A stretch of DNA of 64,000 bases, taken from assembly GCA_016934715.1 (NCBI GenBank), contig JAFGSI010000067.1, forward strand, positions 29,584 to 93,583, given 5' to 3'. Position numbers and translations under genes: made by a program. Positions 32,907 to 42,160 of this stretch are shown one piece after another. The DNA is from Anaerolineales bacterium (lineage in GTDB: Bacteria > Chloroflexota > Anaerolineae > Anaerolineales > Villigracilaceae). The notes beneath the pieces were generated by a model, which was not told the DNA's origin, did no database searches, and saw nothing but the letters and a program-made list of their open reading frames with translations. Each line of letters starts with the position of its first letter. The stretch's first letter is position 1.

Positions 32907-33917
32907 ATGCCACTTACTCTGGAAGACATTGCCAAGGTCGCGGGAGTATCTCGCTCGACGGTCTCACGGGTAATCAACGGGGACGAGAACGTCAATGCTG
33001 CGACCCGTGCCAAGGTTGATGAAGTCCTCAAACGCCTGAATTTCCAGCCCAACATCGCGGCCCGCAGCCTGGCCGCGGGCAGGACCGGCATTGTCGGCCT
33101 GGTGATCCCGGCCGGGGTCAACACCATCTTTACCGATCCCTACTTCCCGCAACTGATCCAGGCCGTGACCACGACCTGCAATGCCAACGATTATTCCGTG
33201 ATGCTTTGGCTGGCTGAACCGACCTACGAACGGCGCACGATTCGCCAGATCCTGCATGGCGGGCTGTTGGATGGCGTGATTGTTTCTTCGATGCTGGTCG
33301 ATGACCCCATCGTGCAGGCGTTGTACGATAGCCACAAGCCTTTTGTGTTGATCGGGCGGCACCCGACACTTGATGTCAATTATGTGGATGTGGACAATGT
33401 CTATGGGGCCAGGCAGGCGACCCAGCATCTGTTGCAGCTCGGGCGCCGGCGCGTCGGCACGATCACCGGCCCGCGCAACATGATCGCCGGGATTGATCGC
33501 TACCAGGGTTACCGTGAGGCGCTGCGCTGCTTCAATCAATCGTGCTCGGATGAGCTGGTGGTCGAGGGCGACTTCTCTGAAAAGAGTGGTTACCGCGGCA
33601 TGCAGCAACTCCTCCTGCACAGGCCCGATGCCGTGTTTGTTGCCACCGATACCATGGCCATGGGAGCGATGCGCGCATTGCGTGAGCGCAATCTGCGTGT
33701 TCCGGATGATATCGCCGTCGTCGGCTACGATGACGGTCCGGCCGCCACGCAACTGGAGCCCCCCCTGACGACCATCCGCCAGTTCACCACCAAGTTGGGG
33801 GTCGCAGCCATGGAAAACTTGATGGAAATCATTCGGAATCCGGGATCCGGCTCGCGCCATCAGGTCCTGCAACCTGAACTGGTAATACGGGTATCCTGTG
33901 GTTCCCCCATTTCTTGA
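32907..33917 (+). CDS. LacI-family transcriptional regulator
   Basis: A 336-residue DNA-binding repressor. The helix-turn-helix is TLEDIAKVAGVSRSTVSRVI (residues 4-23), followed by the hinge helix NIAARSLAAGRT and a periplasmic-binding-protein-like sugar sensor domain ending in VVGYDDGPAATQLEPPLTTI. It is the first gene after the double operator, so it probably represses itself and the downstream transport and hydrolase genes until a glucan-derived sugar binds. The inducer is unknown. Confidence 0.95.
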   Translation: MPLTLEDIAKVAGVSRSTVSRVINGDENVNAATRAKVDEVLKRLNFQPNIAARSLAAGRTGIVGLVIPAGVNTIFTDPYFPQLIQAVTTTCNANDYSVMLWLAEPTYERRTIRQILHGGLLDGVIVSSMLVDDPIVQALYDSHKPFVLIGRHPTLDVNYVDVDNVYGARQATQHLLQLGRRRVGTITGPRNMIAGIDRYQGYREALRCFNQSCSDELVVEGDFSEKSGYRGMQQLLLHRPDAVFVATDTMAMGAMRALRERNLRVPDDIAVVGYDDGPAATQLEPPLTTIRQFTTKLGVAAMENLMEIIRNPGSGSRHQVLQPELVIRVSCGSPIS

Positions 33918-33927
33918 GAAGGAGGTG

Positions 33928-34008
33928 ATGAGATCCCGACTTAAAACGCTTCGCCTGCTTTTGAACAGGCAGGGTGATTCACCACTGCCAATCAACCAAA
34001 AATTCTAA
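33928..34008 (+). CDS. Possible 26-residue leader ORF
   Basis: Between lacI and the binding-protein gene, AAGGAGGTGAT (33919-33929) matches the 16S anti-Shine-Dalgarno end over 11 bases and runs into ATG 33928, so the spacing to the core is only about two bases. The frame MRSRLKTLRLLLNRQGDSPL continues to TAA 34006-34008 and spans a small hairpin, GCCTG / CAGGC (33951-33968). It could be a leader peptide or simply a ribosome-binding segment that controls downstream expression. Confidence 0.3.
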   Translation: MRSRLKTLRLLLNRQGDSPLPINQKF

Positions 34009-34025
34009 CAAGGAGAAGAAGTACG

Positions 34026-35414
34026 ATGCGTAGCAAATTGCTCTATACTCTGTCTGCACTGTTGGTCGCCAGCATGCTCCTGGCCGCCTGTGGCTCAGGC
34101 GGGCCGGCCGAACCAGTTCAGATCCGCTGGTTCGTGGGCCTGGGCGCCGGTTCTGATGAGGGCACCTTCGCCCCCCAGCAGGCTGTCGTGGACGCCTTCA
34201 ATGCCTCTCATGATGATATCGAACTGATCCTCGAGATCGTGGACAACGACGTTGCTTACGACACCCTGGCCACCCAGATCGCGGCCGGGAATGCTCCCGA
34301 CATCGTCGGCCCGGTCGGCATTCGTGGCCGTGACAGCTTCAAGGGCGCCTGGCTCGACCTGCAGCCGTACATCGACGAGTTCGACTACGATCTGAGCGAC
34401 TTCGATCCCGCCATGGTCGATTTCTATCATGTCCAGGAAGAGGGCCAGCTGGGAATTCCCTTCGCCATCTTCCCGTCCTTCATCATCTTCAATGCAGACC
34501 TCTTTGATGAAGCCGACCTGAACTATCCGCCTGCCTCGTACGGTGAACCCTACGTCTGGCCGGATGGCACGGAAGCCGAGTGGAACATGGATACCCTGCG
34601 CGAAGTGGCCATGCTGCTCACCGTGGATGCCAATGGTAACGACGCCACCAGCCCCGATTTCGACAATCAGAACATCGTCCAGTTCGGCTTCATGAACCAG
34701 TGGACCGACCCGCGCGGCATCGGCACCTTCTTCGGTGCGGGCTCGCTGGTCGCCAATGATGGGGTCACTGCCCAGGTCCCGGAGGAATGGCGCGCTGCCT
34801 GGGAATGGACCTACGATGGTTACTGGACCGACTACTTCATTCCGAATGGCCCTTACGGCGGTGCTGACTTCCTGCAGGGCCCCGGCGGACCGTTCTCGTC
34901 CGGCAACCTGGCCATGGTTCACCTGCACACCTGGTACGTGGCGCCTTGGGCGCTGGGTGAGGTGACCTGGGATTGGGACATGGCTGCAACGCCTTCCTAC
35001 AACGGGGTTGTGACTGCCAAGATGCATGCGGATACCTTCGGCATCCTCAAGGGCAGCGCCCATCCGGAAGAAGCCTTCGAAGTGCTGATGTACATGCTCA
35101 GCCCGGAAGTTGCCGCAGATCTGGTCGCCATCTATGGTGGCATGCCTGCCCGTCTGTCGATGCAGGGCGACTACCTTGCCACCTATGGTGAGACCAACTT
35201 CCCCGGCATGGAGCTCAACTGGGACGTGGTCGTTGCAAGCATGGCATACGCTGACAACCCCAACCACGAGAGCTGGATGCCCAGCTTCCAGGAGACCACC
35301 GACCGGTACAACGAGTTCTGGAACTACCTTGCCAATACCCCCGATTTGAATGTCGATGCTGAGATTGATGTCCTGCTGACAGATCTGCAGACCATCTTCG
35401 ACGCTGACAGATAG
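34026..35414 (+). CDS. ABC transporter sugar-binding lipoprotein
   Basis: A 462-residue family 1 extracellular solute-binding protein. It has a signal peptide with lipobox LLAAC (Cys22), then the binding domain beginning QIRWFVGLGAGSDEGTFAP. DTLATQIAAGNAPDIVGPVG is typical of sugar-binding members. Cell-surface anchored, it should capture glucan oligosaccharides and pass them to the two permeases downstream. AAGGAGAAG precedes the ATG. A strong hairpin separates it from the first permease. Confidence 0.92.
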   Translation: MRSKLLYTLSALLVASMLLAACGSGGPAEPVQIRWFVGLGAGSDEGTFAPQQAVVDAFNASHDDIELILEIVDNDVAYDTLATQIAAGNAPDIVGPVGIRGRDSFKGAWLDLQPYIDEFDYDLSDFDPAMVDFYHVQEEGQLGIPFAIFPSFIIFNADLFDEADLNYPPASYGEPYVWPDGTEAEWNMDTLREVAMLLTVDANGNDATSPDFDNQNIVQFGFMNQWTDPRGIGTFFGAGSLVANDGVTAQVPEEWRAAWEWTYDGYWTDYFIPNGPYGGADFLQGPGGPFSSGNLAMVHLHTWYVAPWALGEVTWDWDMAATPSYNGVVTAKMHADTFGILKGSAHPEEAFEVLMYMLSPEVAADLVAIYGGMPARLSMQGDYLATYGETNFPGMELNWDVVVASMAYADNPNHESWMPSFQETTDRYNEFWNYLANTPDLNVDAEIDVLLTDLQTIFDADR

Positions 35415-35436
35415 GTCGGTTCCAAAGCTGTTCCAA

Positions 35437-35464
35437 TCGGCCTGGCCCATCCGGGCCAGGCCGA
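35437..35464 (+). promoter_or_regulatory. Intercistronic hairpin after the binding-protein gene
   Basis: Perfect 12-bp stem TCGGCCTGGCCC with a four-base loop and no T-run, 22 bases after the binding-protein stop. Comparable hairpins after binding-protein genes stabilise the upstream message and reduce permease expression. Confidence 0.65.
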
Positions 35465-35488
35465 ACCCACCAAGGAGTTGAAATCATC

Positions 35489-36472
35489 ATGGCAGTTCTC
35501 AGCAGATCGAACCGAGAGCGGGTCAGGGAGCGCCCCCCCCGCGGAAAGATGACTTTGCTTCAGAAGAAAGAGGCCCGCTGGGGACTGATGTTCCTGAGTC
35601 CATGGCTGATCGGTTTCCTGGCTTTCTATATTCTCCCGATGCTGGCCTCCTTCTGGTTTTCCCTGCTGGATTTCAATCCGGCGGTGCCCGATCAAGCCAC
35701 CTACATCGGTTTCGAGAACTGGACCCGGGCCCTGGTCATCGACCAGGAAGTGCGCCTTTCCTTCATCCGCACGTTGAAGTTCGCGGCCATCTCGCTCCCG
35801 GTCGGATTGCTCTTCGCCCTGTTCCTGGCCGTGCTGCTGAATTCCAAGAATGTGATCGGCACGAATCTGTACCGGACCCTGTTCTATATGCCGTCCATGA
35901 TCCCGGTGGTGGCAACGGTGTTGATCTGGAACGGCGTCTTGAACGAACAGACCGGCTGGATCAACGTGTTTATCCAAAACCTGACCGGCATCCAGGCCAC
36001 AGGGACGCAGGGTTTGCGCTGGCTGGCGGATCCCCGGCTGGTCTATTACGCCTACACCATGTTCGGCCTGTGGGGGGTGGGCCCGGCCATGATCATCTTC
36101 CTGGCCGGCTTGCAGGGCGTGCCAACCGAACTCTACGAAGCGGCCGAGATCGATGGCGCCAGCTGGGTGCAGCGCCTGGCGCGGATCACCATCCCGATGA
36201 TCACGCCGGTGATCTTCTACCAGCTTGTGCTGGGCGTGATCGGGTCGCTGCAGTACTTCCTGGCGCCCTTCGTCCTGAACCGCGGAACGGGATTTCCTGA
36301 GGGAATGACCCGCTTCTACATGGTGTACTTCTACAAGCAATCATTCACTTTCTTCAACATGGGCTACGGAGCCACACTGGCCTGGTTGATGTTCCTGGTT
36401 GCATTGGTCCTGACGGTCGTCCTGTTCGGCACGGCCAAGTACTGGGTGTTCTATGCTGCGGAGGAGAAATAA
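35489..36472 (+). CDS. ABC sugar transporter permease (MalF/UgpA type)
   Basis: A 327-residue inner-membrane permease with six main transmembrane helices. The cytoplasmic EAA loop that contacts the ATPase is visible as ELYEAAEIDGASWVQRLARI (about 214). A basic N-terminal tail (SNRERVRERPPRGKM) precedes the first helix. The AAGGAG site is 11 bases before the ATG. It pairs with the next gene; no ATPase gene is in the cluster, so a shared MsmX/MalK-type ATPase elsewhere is expected. Confidence 0.93.
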   Translation: MAVLSRSNRERVRERPPRGKMTLLQKKEARWGLMFLSPWLIGFLAFYILPMLASFWFSLLDFNPAVPDQATYIGFENWTRALVIDQEVRLSFIRTLKFAAISLPVGLLFALFLAVLLNSKNVIGTNLYRTLFYMPSMIPVVATVLIWNGVLNEQTGWINVFIQNLTGIQATGTQGLRWLADPRLVYYAYTMFGLWGVGPAMIIFLAGLQGVPTELYEAAEIDGASWVQRLARITIPMITPVIFYQLVLGVIGSLQYFLAPFVLNRGTGFPEGMTRFYMVYFYKQSFTFFNMGYGATLAWLMFLVALVLTVVLFGTAKYWVFYAAEEK

Positions 36473-37545
36473 TGACCGGGCACACTGCTACCATCCCAAC
36501 CAACAGAAGGGTGATGACCCGCAAGGTCCGCAAGGCGATCGCTTCGGTTCTGGTGACAGGTCTGACCCTGACGGTACTCTTCGCTTTCCTCATCCCAATG
36601 GTCTACGGCATCGTGACGGCCCTGAAAACCGACAGCCAGTTTTCCAAGATCGGGGCTCCCTGGTGGCCGGCGAGCGAAGCCCAGTACGAGTATGAAGGCC
36701 GTTATTACGACATCTATCTCGTCCCGATCGGGGATGAGCTGCACACATGGGCCCTGGTCGACAAGGGCCGCACGGTCAGCTACTTCGTTGACCCGCGTGA
36801 TCCCGAGGCCGGGCTGATCGAATGGGAGGGCCAGTGGCGCCAGCTCGAACGGGCCTGGGGGGTAGATCCCCAATGGGGTAATTTCAGCGAGGCCTGGAAT
36901 ACGATCGATTTTCCGCAACTGCTGACCAACACGCTGGTCTACGCCGGGGTCACCACCTTCGGGGCGGTCTCTTCGGCTGCTCTGGTGGCGTACGGATTTG
37001 CCCGTTTCCGCATCCCGAAGAAGAATGTCCTCTTCATCTTGATGCTGTCGACTGTCTTCCTGCCAGGGGCCGTGACATTGATCCCGACCTATTTTGTCTG
37101 GAACGAGCTGGGGCTGGTGGGGACCTGGTGGCCGTTGATCATCCCCGCCTTTTTCTCGTGGGGAACCAATGTCTTCCTGCTGCGGCAGTTCTTCCTGACC
37201 ATCCCGCGTGAACTGGACGAGGCGGCCATGATCGACGGCGCCGGCCCCTTCCGCATCTTTTTCACGATCATCGTCCCACAATCCACCTCTGCGCTGACGG
37301 CGGTGGCCCTGTTCCACTTCTTCTATGCCTGGAATGACTTCTTCGGCCCATTGATCTACCTGGCCGGCAACCCGGACAAATTCCCCATCACGGTCGGCCT
37401 GACGGCTTTCAACAACCTGTATTCACAGTCAACCAACCTGATCCAGGCGGCATCCCTGGTCTCATCGATCATCCCGGTCCTGATCTTCTTCTTTGCACAG
37501 CGGGCTTTCATGCAGGGTGTGGTGATTACTGGTGTAGAAAAATAA
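36472..37545 (+). CDS. ABC sugar transporter permease (MalG/UgpE type)
   Basis: A 357-residue partner permease. The EAA motif is ELDEAAMIDGAGPFRIFFTI (about 245). It is longer than usual (about 275-300) because of an extracytoplasmic insertion of roughly 80 residues after helix 1, around YYDIYLVPIGDELHTWALVD, which may contact the binding protein. Its ATG shares a base with the stop of the previous permease (TAATG), so translation is coupled. Confidence 0.92.
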   Translation: MTGHTATIPTNRRVMTRKVRKAIASVLVTGLTLTVLFAFLIPMVYGIVTALKTDSQFSKIGAPWWPASEAQYEYEGRYYDIYLVPIGDELHTWALVDKGRTVSYFVDPRDPEAGLIEWEGQWRQLERAWGVDPQWGNFSEAWNTIDFPQLLTNTLVYAGVTTFGAVSSAALVAYGFARFRIPKKNVLFILMLSTVFLPGAVTLIPTYFVWNELGLVGTWWPLIIPAFFSWGTNVFLLRQFFLTIPRELDEAAMIDGAGPFRIFFTIIVPQSTSALTAVALFHFFYAWNDFFGPLIYLAGNPDKFPITVGLTAFNNLYSQSTNLIQAASLVSSIIPVLIFFFAQRAFMQGVVITGVEK

Positions 37546-37560
37546 TTCTTCCCTCGTTTG

Positions 37561-37622
37561 AAAGACTCCCTATGCCTGTTCTTTGCTTTCCAATTCATCA
37601 GCACCTGGTATGGGGAGTCTTT
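37561..37622 (+). terminator. Long stem-loop after the transporter genes
   Basis: AAAGACTCCC (37561-37570) pairs with GGGAGTCTTT (37613-37622), extended inward by wobble pairs of TATGCC with GGTATG. A pyrimidine run, CTTTCTCCTT, follows. It may end or attenuate transcription before the GH16 gene. Confidence 0.55.
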
Positions 37623-37709
37623 CTCCTTAAAATCGCAGTCAGCCATTCCGCCTGGCCCGGGTGAGGGCAGTCTGCCCGGGCCCGTTCTGTTCTGCCCATT
37701 GGATTTACC

Positions 37710-38888
37710 ATGAATCGAATCAGAACATTCTTCTTGTCTCTCCTGATCGTTGGCTTGATTCTCAGTTCCTGCATCTCTCCAGGATCGCCTGGCTCGTCGG
37801 AATGGGACCGCCCCGGCTGGACCCTGGTCTGGCACGATGAGTTCGAGGGCCGGTCGATCGATCTCGAGAACTGGACATTCGACATCGGCGGCAGCGGTTG
37901 GGGCAACAATGAAAGGCAGTTCTACACCGACCGGCCGGAGAATGCCCGCATCGAAGAAGGCCGGCTGGTCATCGAGGCCCGTGAGGAGGAATTCCTCCAG
38001 CGTGATTACACCTCCGCCCGGCTCAAAACCCAGGGCCTGCATGCCTGGACCTACGGCCGGATTGAAGCCCGCATGCAGTTACCTTACGGGATGGGCATCT
38101 GGCCTGCTTTCTGGATGCTGGGCATCGATATTGAACAGGTCGGCTGGCCGGCCAGCGGCGAGATCGACATCATGGAACACATCGGCCGCGATGCGACCCA
38201 CGTCTATGGAACTGTGCACGGACCGGGGTATTCTGGCGGCGGTGGGGTCGGGCACTTCACCACCTTTCCAGCCGGCTCGCTTTCAGACGAATTCCATGTC
38301 TATGCCATCGAGTGGGAGCCGGATGTGATCCGCTGGTATGTGGATGAGCAGCAGTATTTCGAGGTCACTCCCGACCTGCTGCCAGGGGCCTGGGTCTATG
38401 ACCACCCCTTTTTCATCATTATCAACCTCGCGGTGGGGGGCAACTGGCCGGGTGCTCCTGATGAGTCGACCATCTTTCCTCAGGTCCTGTTGGTCGATTA
38501 CGTGCGGGTCTATCAGCAGCCCGGGCAGGTCGGCGAAACCCTGGGCCGCAGCGGGACGATGCACCTGGGTGCGATCGAAGTCGAAGCCCAGGACAACAAC
38601 GATGGCACCTGGCAGGCGATCGTGATCATCACGGTCGTCGATGCGAACGATGACCCGGTCGAAGGGGCCCAGGTCACAGGCGGCTGGGTCGGGGCGATCG
38701 TCCGTGGGGAGACCGAAGGGCTCACAGACGCAACCGGAACGGTCCGGCTGGCGTCTGACCCGAGTGAACGCCAGGGTGAAGTCACGTTCTGTGTCACCAA
38801 TGTGACCCGTGCCAATATGACCTATGATAAATCCGCCAATGAGCGTAATTGTGACCTGGTGGAGCATGACTCTGCCGGTGATGAATAG
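37710..38888 (+). CDS. GH16 beta-glucanase lipoprotein
   Basis: A 392-residue surface lipoprotein with lipobox ILSSC (Cys21). The GH16 jelly-roll spans about 35-275: WTLVWHDEFEGRSIDLENW at its start, the catalytic GEIDIMEHIG (about 150, E-x-D-x-x-E with nucleophile and acid/base Glu) and a final VDYVRVYQQ. The pattern is that of laminarinase-like members cutting beta-1,3 or mixed beta-glucans. A C-terminal Ig-like domain (about 285-385) contains DANDDPVEGAQVTGGW and two Cys. It should make oligosaccharides for the importer encoded upstream. Confidence 0.92.
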   Translation: MNRIRTFFLSLLIVGLILSSCISPGSPGSSEWDRPGWTLVWHDEFEGRSIDLENWTFDIGGSGWGNNERQFYTDRPENARIEEGRLVIEAREEEFLQRDYTSARLKTQGLHAWTYGRIEARMQLPYGMGIWPAFWMLGIDIEQVGWPASGEIDIMEHIGRDATHVYGTVHGPGYSGGGGVGHFTTFPAGSLSDEFHVYAIEWEPDVIRWYVDEQQYFEVTPDLLPGAWVYDHPFFIIINLAVGGNWPGAPDESTIFPQVLLVDYVRVYQQPGQVGETLGRSGTMHLGAIEVEAQDNNDGTWQAIVIITVVDANDDPVEGAQVTGGWVGAIVRGETEGLTDATGTVRLASDPSERQGEVTFCVTNVTRANMTYDKSANERNCDLVEHDSAGDE

Positions 38889-39004
38889 ACCAGGCCGCCT
38901 CCGCGTATGCCCCATGGTTCTGCGGTCCTTCTTGGAACGCAAGGGAGTTCCTGGGGCAGCCGATCGCCGCCATCCTGATTGCACGCCACGGAACAAAGGC
39001 TGAC

Positions 39005-42000
39005 ATGCCGGAAACCGATTTCGATGCCCTCCAGCGTTTCATCCTGCCGGATTACAGTTCCCGCCGGCCGTTTTCCAGTTTCCTGCCTGGCATCGCGGGC
39101 CGGTTCGGTATTCCGCTGTGGGTCTTCTATGTCAACCGCGGCCAGGGGATCACCAGCTTTGGGGTCGAGAGCAAGGACCACGCCATCCTGGAGTTCCAGA
39201 CGGCCAACCGGGCCTACCAGGCCACCTCCTTGTTGGGATTCCGCACGTTTCTCAACGGCCAGCGCGGCCACCAGGCCTGGGCCTACGAACCTTTTTCGGC
39301 CTGGACAGAGACGGGCGTCCGGCGGACCATGTTCATCGGCCTGAACGAACTCGAGATCCAGGAGGTCCATGCCGGGCTGGGGCTGCAGGTCAACGTGCTC
39401 TACTTCATCCTGCCGCAGGAGCCGTTTGCCGGCCTGGTGCGCAGGGTCACGATCCGGAATTTGGGGGATGGCTCCCTTGCCTGCGAAGTGCTGGACGGCT
39501 TGCCGGCCGTGGTTCCCTACGGCGTCGATAACGGAACGCTCAAGCACATCGGCCGGACGATCGAGGCCTGGATGGAAGTGACCCATCACATGCAGGGCCT
39601 GCCCTTCTACCGCCTCAAGGCGACCTCCGGGGACAGCCTGGACGTGCGGGCCATCGAAGCCGGGAACCTTGCCTTTGGTTTCCTGGACGGTGCGCTCCTG
39701 CCGGTCGTGGTCGATCCGGTGGCCGCCTTCGGTCCGCAGACCGATCTGGCATTCCCGGCGCCCTTCCGGACCGCAGGTCTGCAGGCCGTGCTGGAGGCGG
39801 CTCAGATCACCCAGGGCCGGACTCCCTGCGCTCTGTTCGGAACTGCCCTGGAACTGGCGGCCGGCGAAGCCAGGACCATCACCAGCCTGTACGGCCACTC
39901 CCCCGACCTGGACGGCATCCGGACGCAGCTGCCGCGCCTGCTGGCGGCAGGGGTTGTCGAGGCGAAACTGGAGCAGGCCCGCCAGCTGACCTGCGACCTG
40001 ACTGCTGCCATCGAAACCAGTTCGGCCTCCCCGGTCTTCGATGCCTACTGCCGCCAGACCTACCTGGATAATCTCATGCGTGGGGGTGCCCCCTTGCTGC
40101 TGGGTGGAAAGCACATCTATCACCTGTATTCTCGCAAGCATGGCGACATCGAGCGCGACTACAACCACTTCGTGCTGGCCCCTGAATTCTATTCGCAGGG
40201 CAACGGGAATTATCGCGATGTCAACCAGAACCGTCGCAATGATGTTTTCTTCTTCCCGCCGGCCGGGGAATTCAACCTGCGCCAGTTTCTGAGCCTGATC
40301 CAGGCCGACGGGTATAACCCGCTGGTCGTCGAGGGGACCTGCTTCAGACTGGCTGCAGAACATCGTCAGCAGATCCTCGCCCTGGCGGCGGAGCCGGCTC
40401 CCCTCGCAGAACTGCTCTCGGGCGACTTCACCCCGGGCCAGCTGCTGGCCGTTGCAGACCGGGCCGGGATCGGCCTCCCGCCCGAGGAGTTCATCGAGCG
40501 CGTCCTTGGGTTGGCCGACCAGCACATCCGGGCCGTCCACGGCGAGGGGTACTGGATCGACCACTGGACCTACAACCTGGACCTGATCGAGGCCGCCCTG
40601 GCAGTCTTCCCGGAGCGGAAGCAGGACCTGTTGTTCGATTCCGAGCCGTTGCCGTTCTACGACAGCGCTGCCCGGGTCCGACCGCGCGCCGAACGCTACA
40701 TTCTGGGCGAGGGCAGGCCGCGCCAGGTCTCCGGCGTGGTCCACGACGATGAGAAGGCGGCCCTGATCGCCTCCCGCCCGGTGGATCCCCACTGGGCCCG
40801 CTCCGGGGGCGGGCGGGGCGAGGTCTTCCGGCTGCCGGTGGCCTCGAAGCTCGCGTTGCTGGCGCTGATCAAATTCGCCAGCCTCGACCCGTCAGGCTGC
40901 GGGATCCAGATGGAGGCTGGCCGCCCGGGCTGGTACGATGCCCTCAACGGCCTGCCGGGGCTGTTCGGCTCGTCCATGGCGGAGACCTTCGAATTGCTGC
41001 GCCTGGTCGATTTCCTGCTCCAGGCCCTCGACGAGAGGCCGGGACCTGTCGACCTGCCCATGGAAACGCGCGATCTGCTGCAGGGCATCCGCTTCGTGCT
41101 GGACAAGGCACCGGAGCCATTCCACGCCTGGGAGCGCCTGTCGACTGCCCTGGAGGCCTACCGCGCCTCCACCCGCCTGGGATTCGACGGGGCCGTCGAG
41201 AGCCTCGCATTGGGCCCGCTCCTGGCCGGCATGCGCCACTGGCTGCAGGCCGGCATTGCCCGGGCCGAGGCCTGCTCGAGCGGTCTGCCGCCCACGTATT
41301 TCGTGCACGCCGTTTCCGCCTACGACCTGACCGGGGCGGCTGATCCTGAGAATCGCCCGTACATCCGGGCGCGGGCCTTTGAGTCCCGGCCGCTGCCGGC
41401 TTTCCTGGAAGGGCCGGTGCGGCAGATGAAGACCCTCGATCCGGCGGCGGCGGCCGATCTGCACGCCCGGGTGCGGGCCAGCGATCTGTTCGACCACCGG
41501 CTCGGCATGTACCGGGTCAATGCCAGCCTGGAAGACCAGCCGCACGAGATCGGCCGGGCGCGCGCCTTCACACCCGGCTGGCTGGAGAACGGGTCGATCT
41601 GGATGCACATGGCCTTCAAATACCTGCTGGAACTTCTCAAGGCCGGGCTGTTTCCGCAATTCTTTGCCGATCTCAAGACGGGCCTGCCGGCCTTCCTGGA
41701 TCCGGCGGTCTATGGGCGCAGCCCGCTGGAGAATTCGTCGTTCATCGTCAGCAGCGCCCACCCGGACGCATCCCTGCACGGCAACGGTTTCGTCGCCCGC
41801 CTGAGCGGCTCAACGGCCGAATTCCTGAGCCTGTGGGTCCAGATGACGGCCGGGAGGCACCCGTTCCGCCTGCAGGATGGAGAACTCGTCCTGGAACTGC
41901 ATCCCAGCCTGCCCGCCTGGCTGTTCAAAGCCGATGGGACGTTCTCCTTCCGCTTCCTGGGCAGTTGTGAGATCCGCTACCATAATCCTGACGCCAGGGA

Positions 42001-42148
42001 CACCTTCGCACCCGGGATGACCCCGAAGCGGGTGGTCCTCCAGCCTCGGGCCGGGGAAGCGGTCACCCTTGAGGGGGCCGTGATCCCGGCCCCGTATGCC
42101 CGCATGGTGCGCGAAGGCCTGATCGAGTCAATCGGAATAACCTTTTAG
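39005..42148 (+). CDS. Large inverting beta-glucan phosphorylase (GH94/GH161-like)
   Basis: A 1047-residue cytoplasmic enzyme. The N-terminus KPFSSFLPGIAG-like RRPFSSFLPGIAGRFGIPLW and FYVNRGQGITSFGVESKDHA are characteristic of large glucan phosphorylases annotated as GH94-like, a set that includes beta-1,2-oligoglucan phosphorylase and the GH161 beta-1,3-glucan phosphorylases. The (alpha/alpha)6 core follows (YNHFVLAPEFYSQGNGNYRD, about 390; GWLENGSIWMHMAFKYLLE, about 858). With a GH16 laminarinase and a laminaribiose-type phosphorylase in the locus, beta-1,3-oligoglucans are the likely substrate. GH94 or GH161 membership needs alignment. Confidence 0.8.
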   Translation: MPETDFDALQRFILPDYSSRRPFSSFLPGIAGRFGIPLWVFYVNRGQGITSFGVESKDHAILEFQTANRAYQATSLLGFRTFLNGQRGHQAWAYEPFSAWTETGVRRTMFIGLNELEIQEVHAGLGLQVNVLYFILPQEPFAGLVRRVTIRNLGDGSLACEVLDGLPAVVPYGVDNGTLKHIGRTIEAWMEVTHHMQGLPFYRLKATSGDSLDVRAIEAGNLAFGFLDGALLPVVVDPVAAFGPQTDLAFPAPFRTAGLQAVLEAAQITQGRTPCALFGTALELAAGEARTITSLYGHSPDLDGIRTQLPRLLAAGVVEAKLEQARQLTCDLTAAIETSSASPVFDAYCRQTYLDNLMRGGAPLLLGGKHIYHLYSRKHGDIERDYNHFVLAPEFYSQGNGNYRDVNQNRRNDVFFFPPAGEFNLRQFLSLIQADGYNPLVVEGTCFRLAAEHRQQILALAAEPAPLAELLSGDFTPGQLLAVADRAGIGLPPEEFIERVLGLADQHIRAVHGEGYWIDHWTYNLDLIEAALAVFPERKQDLLFDSEPLPFYDSAARVRPRAERYILGEGRPRQVSGVVHDDEKAALIASRPVDPHWARSGGGRGEVFRLPVASKLALLALIKFASLDPSGCGIQMEAGRPGWYDALNGLPGLFGSSMAETFELLRLVDFLLQALDERPGPVDLPMETRDLLQGIRFVLDKAPEPFHAWERLSTALEAYRASTRLGFDGAVESLALGPLLAGMRHWLQAGIARAEACSSGLPPTYFVHAVSAYDLTGAADPENRPYIRARAFESRPLPAFLEGPVRQMKTLDPAAAADLHARVRASDLFDHRLGMYRVNASLEDQPHEIGRARAFTPGWLENGSIWMHMAFKYLLELLKAGLFPQFFADLKTGLPAFLDPAVYGRSPLENSSFIVSSAHPDASLHGNGFVARLSGSTAEFLSLWVQMTAGRHPFRLQDGELVLELHPSLPAWLFKADGTFSFRFLGSCEIRYHNPDARDTFAPGMTPKRVVLQPRAGEAVTLEGAVIPAPYARMVREGLIESIGITF

Positions 42149-42160
42149 AGGAGGTCTGTC

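Noticed and set aside
38822..40792. Open frame of 656 codons on the minus strand over the glucan phosphorylase
   Set aside because: Antisense to a gene with clear family signatures; low-complexity translation and no ribosome site.
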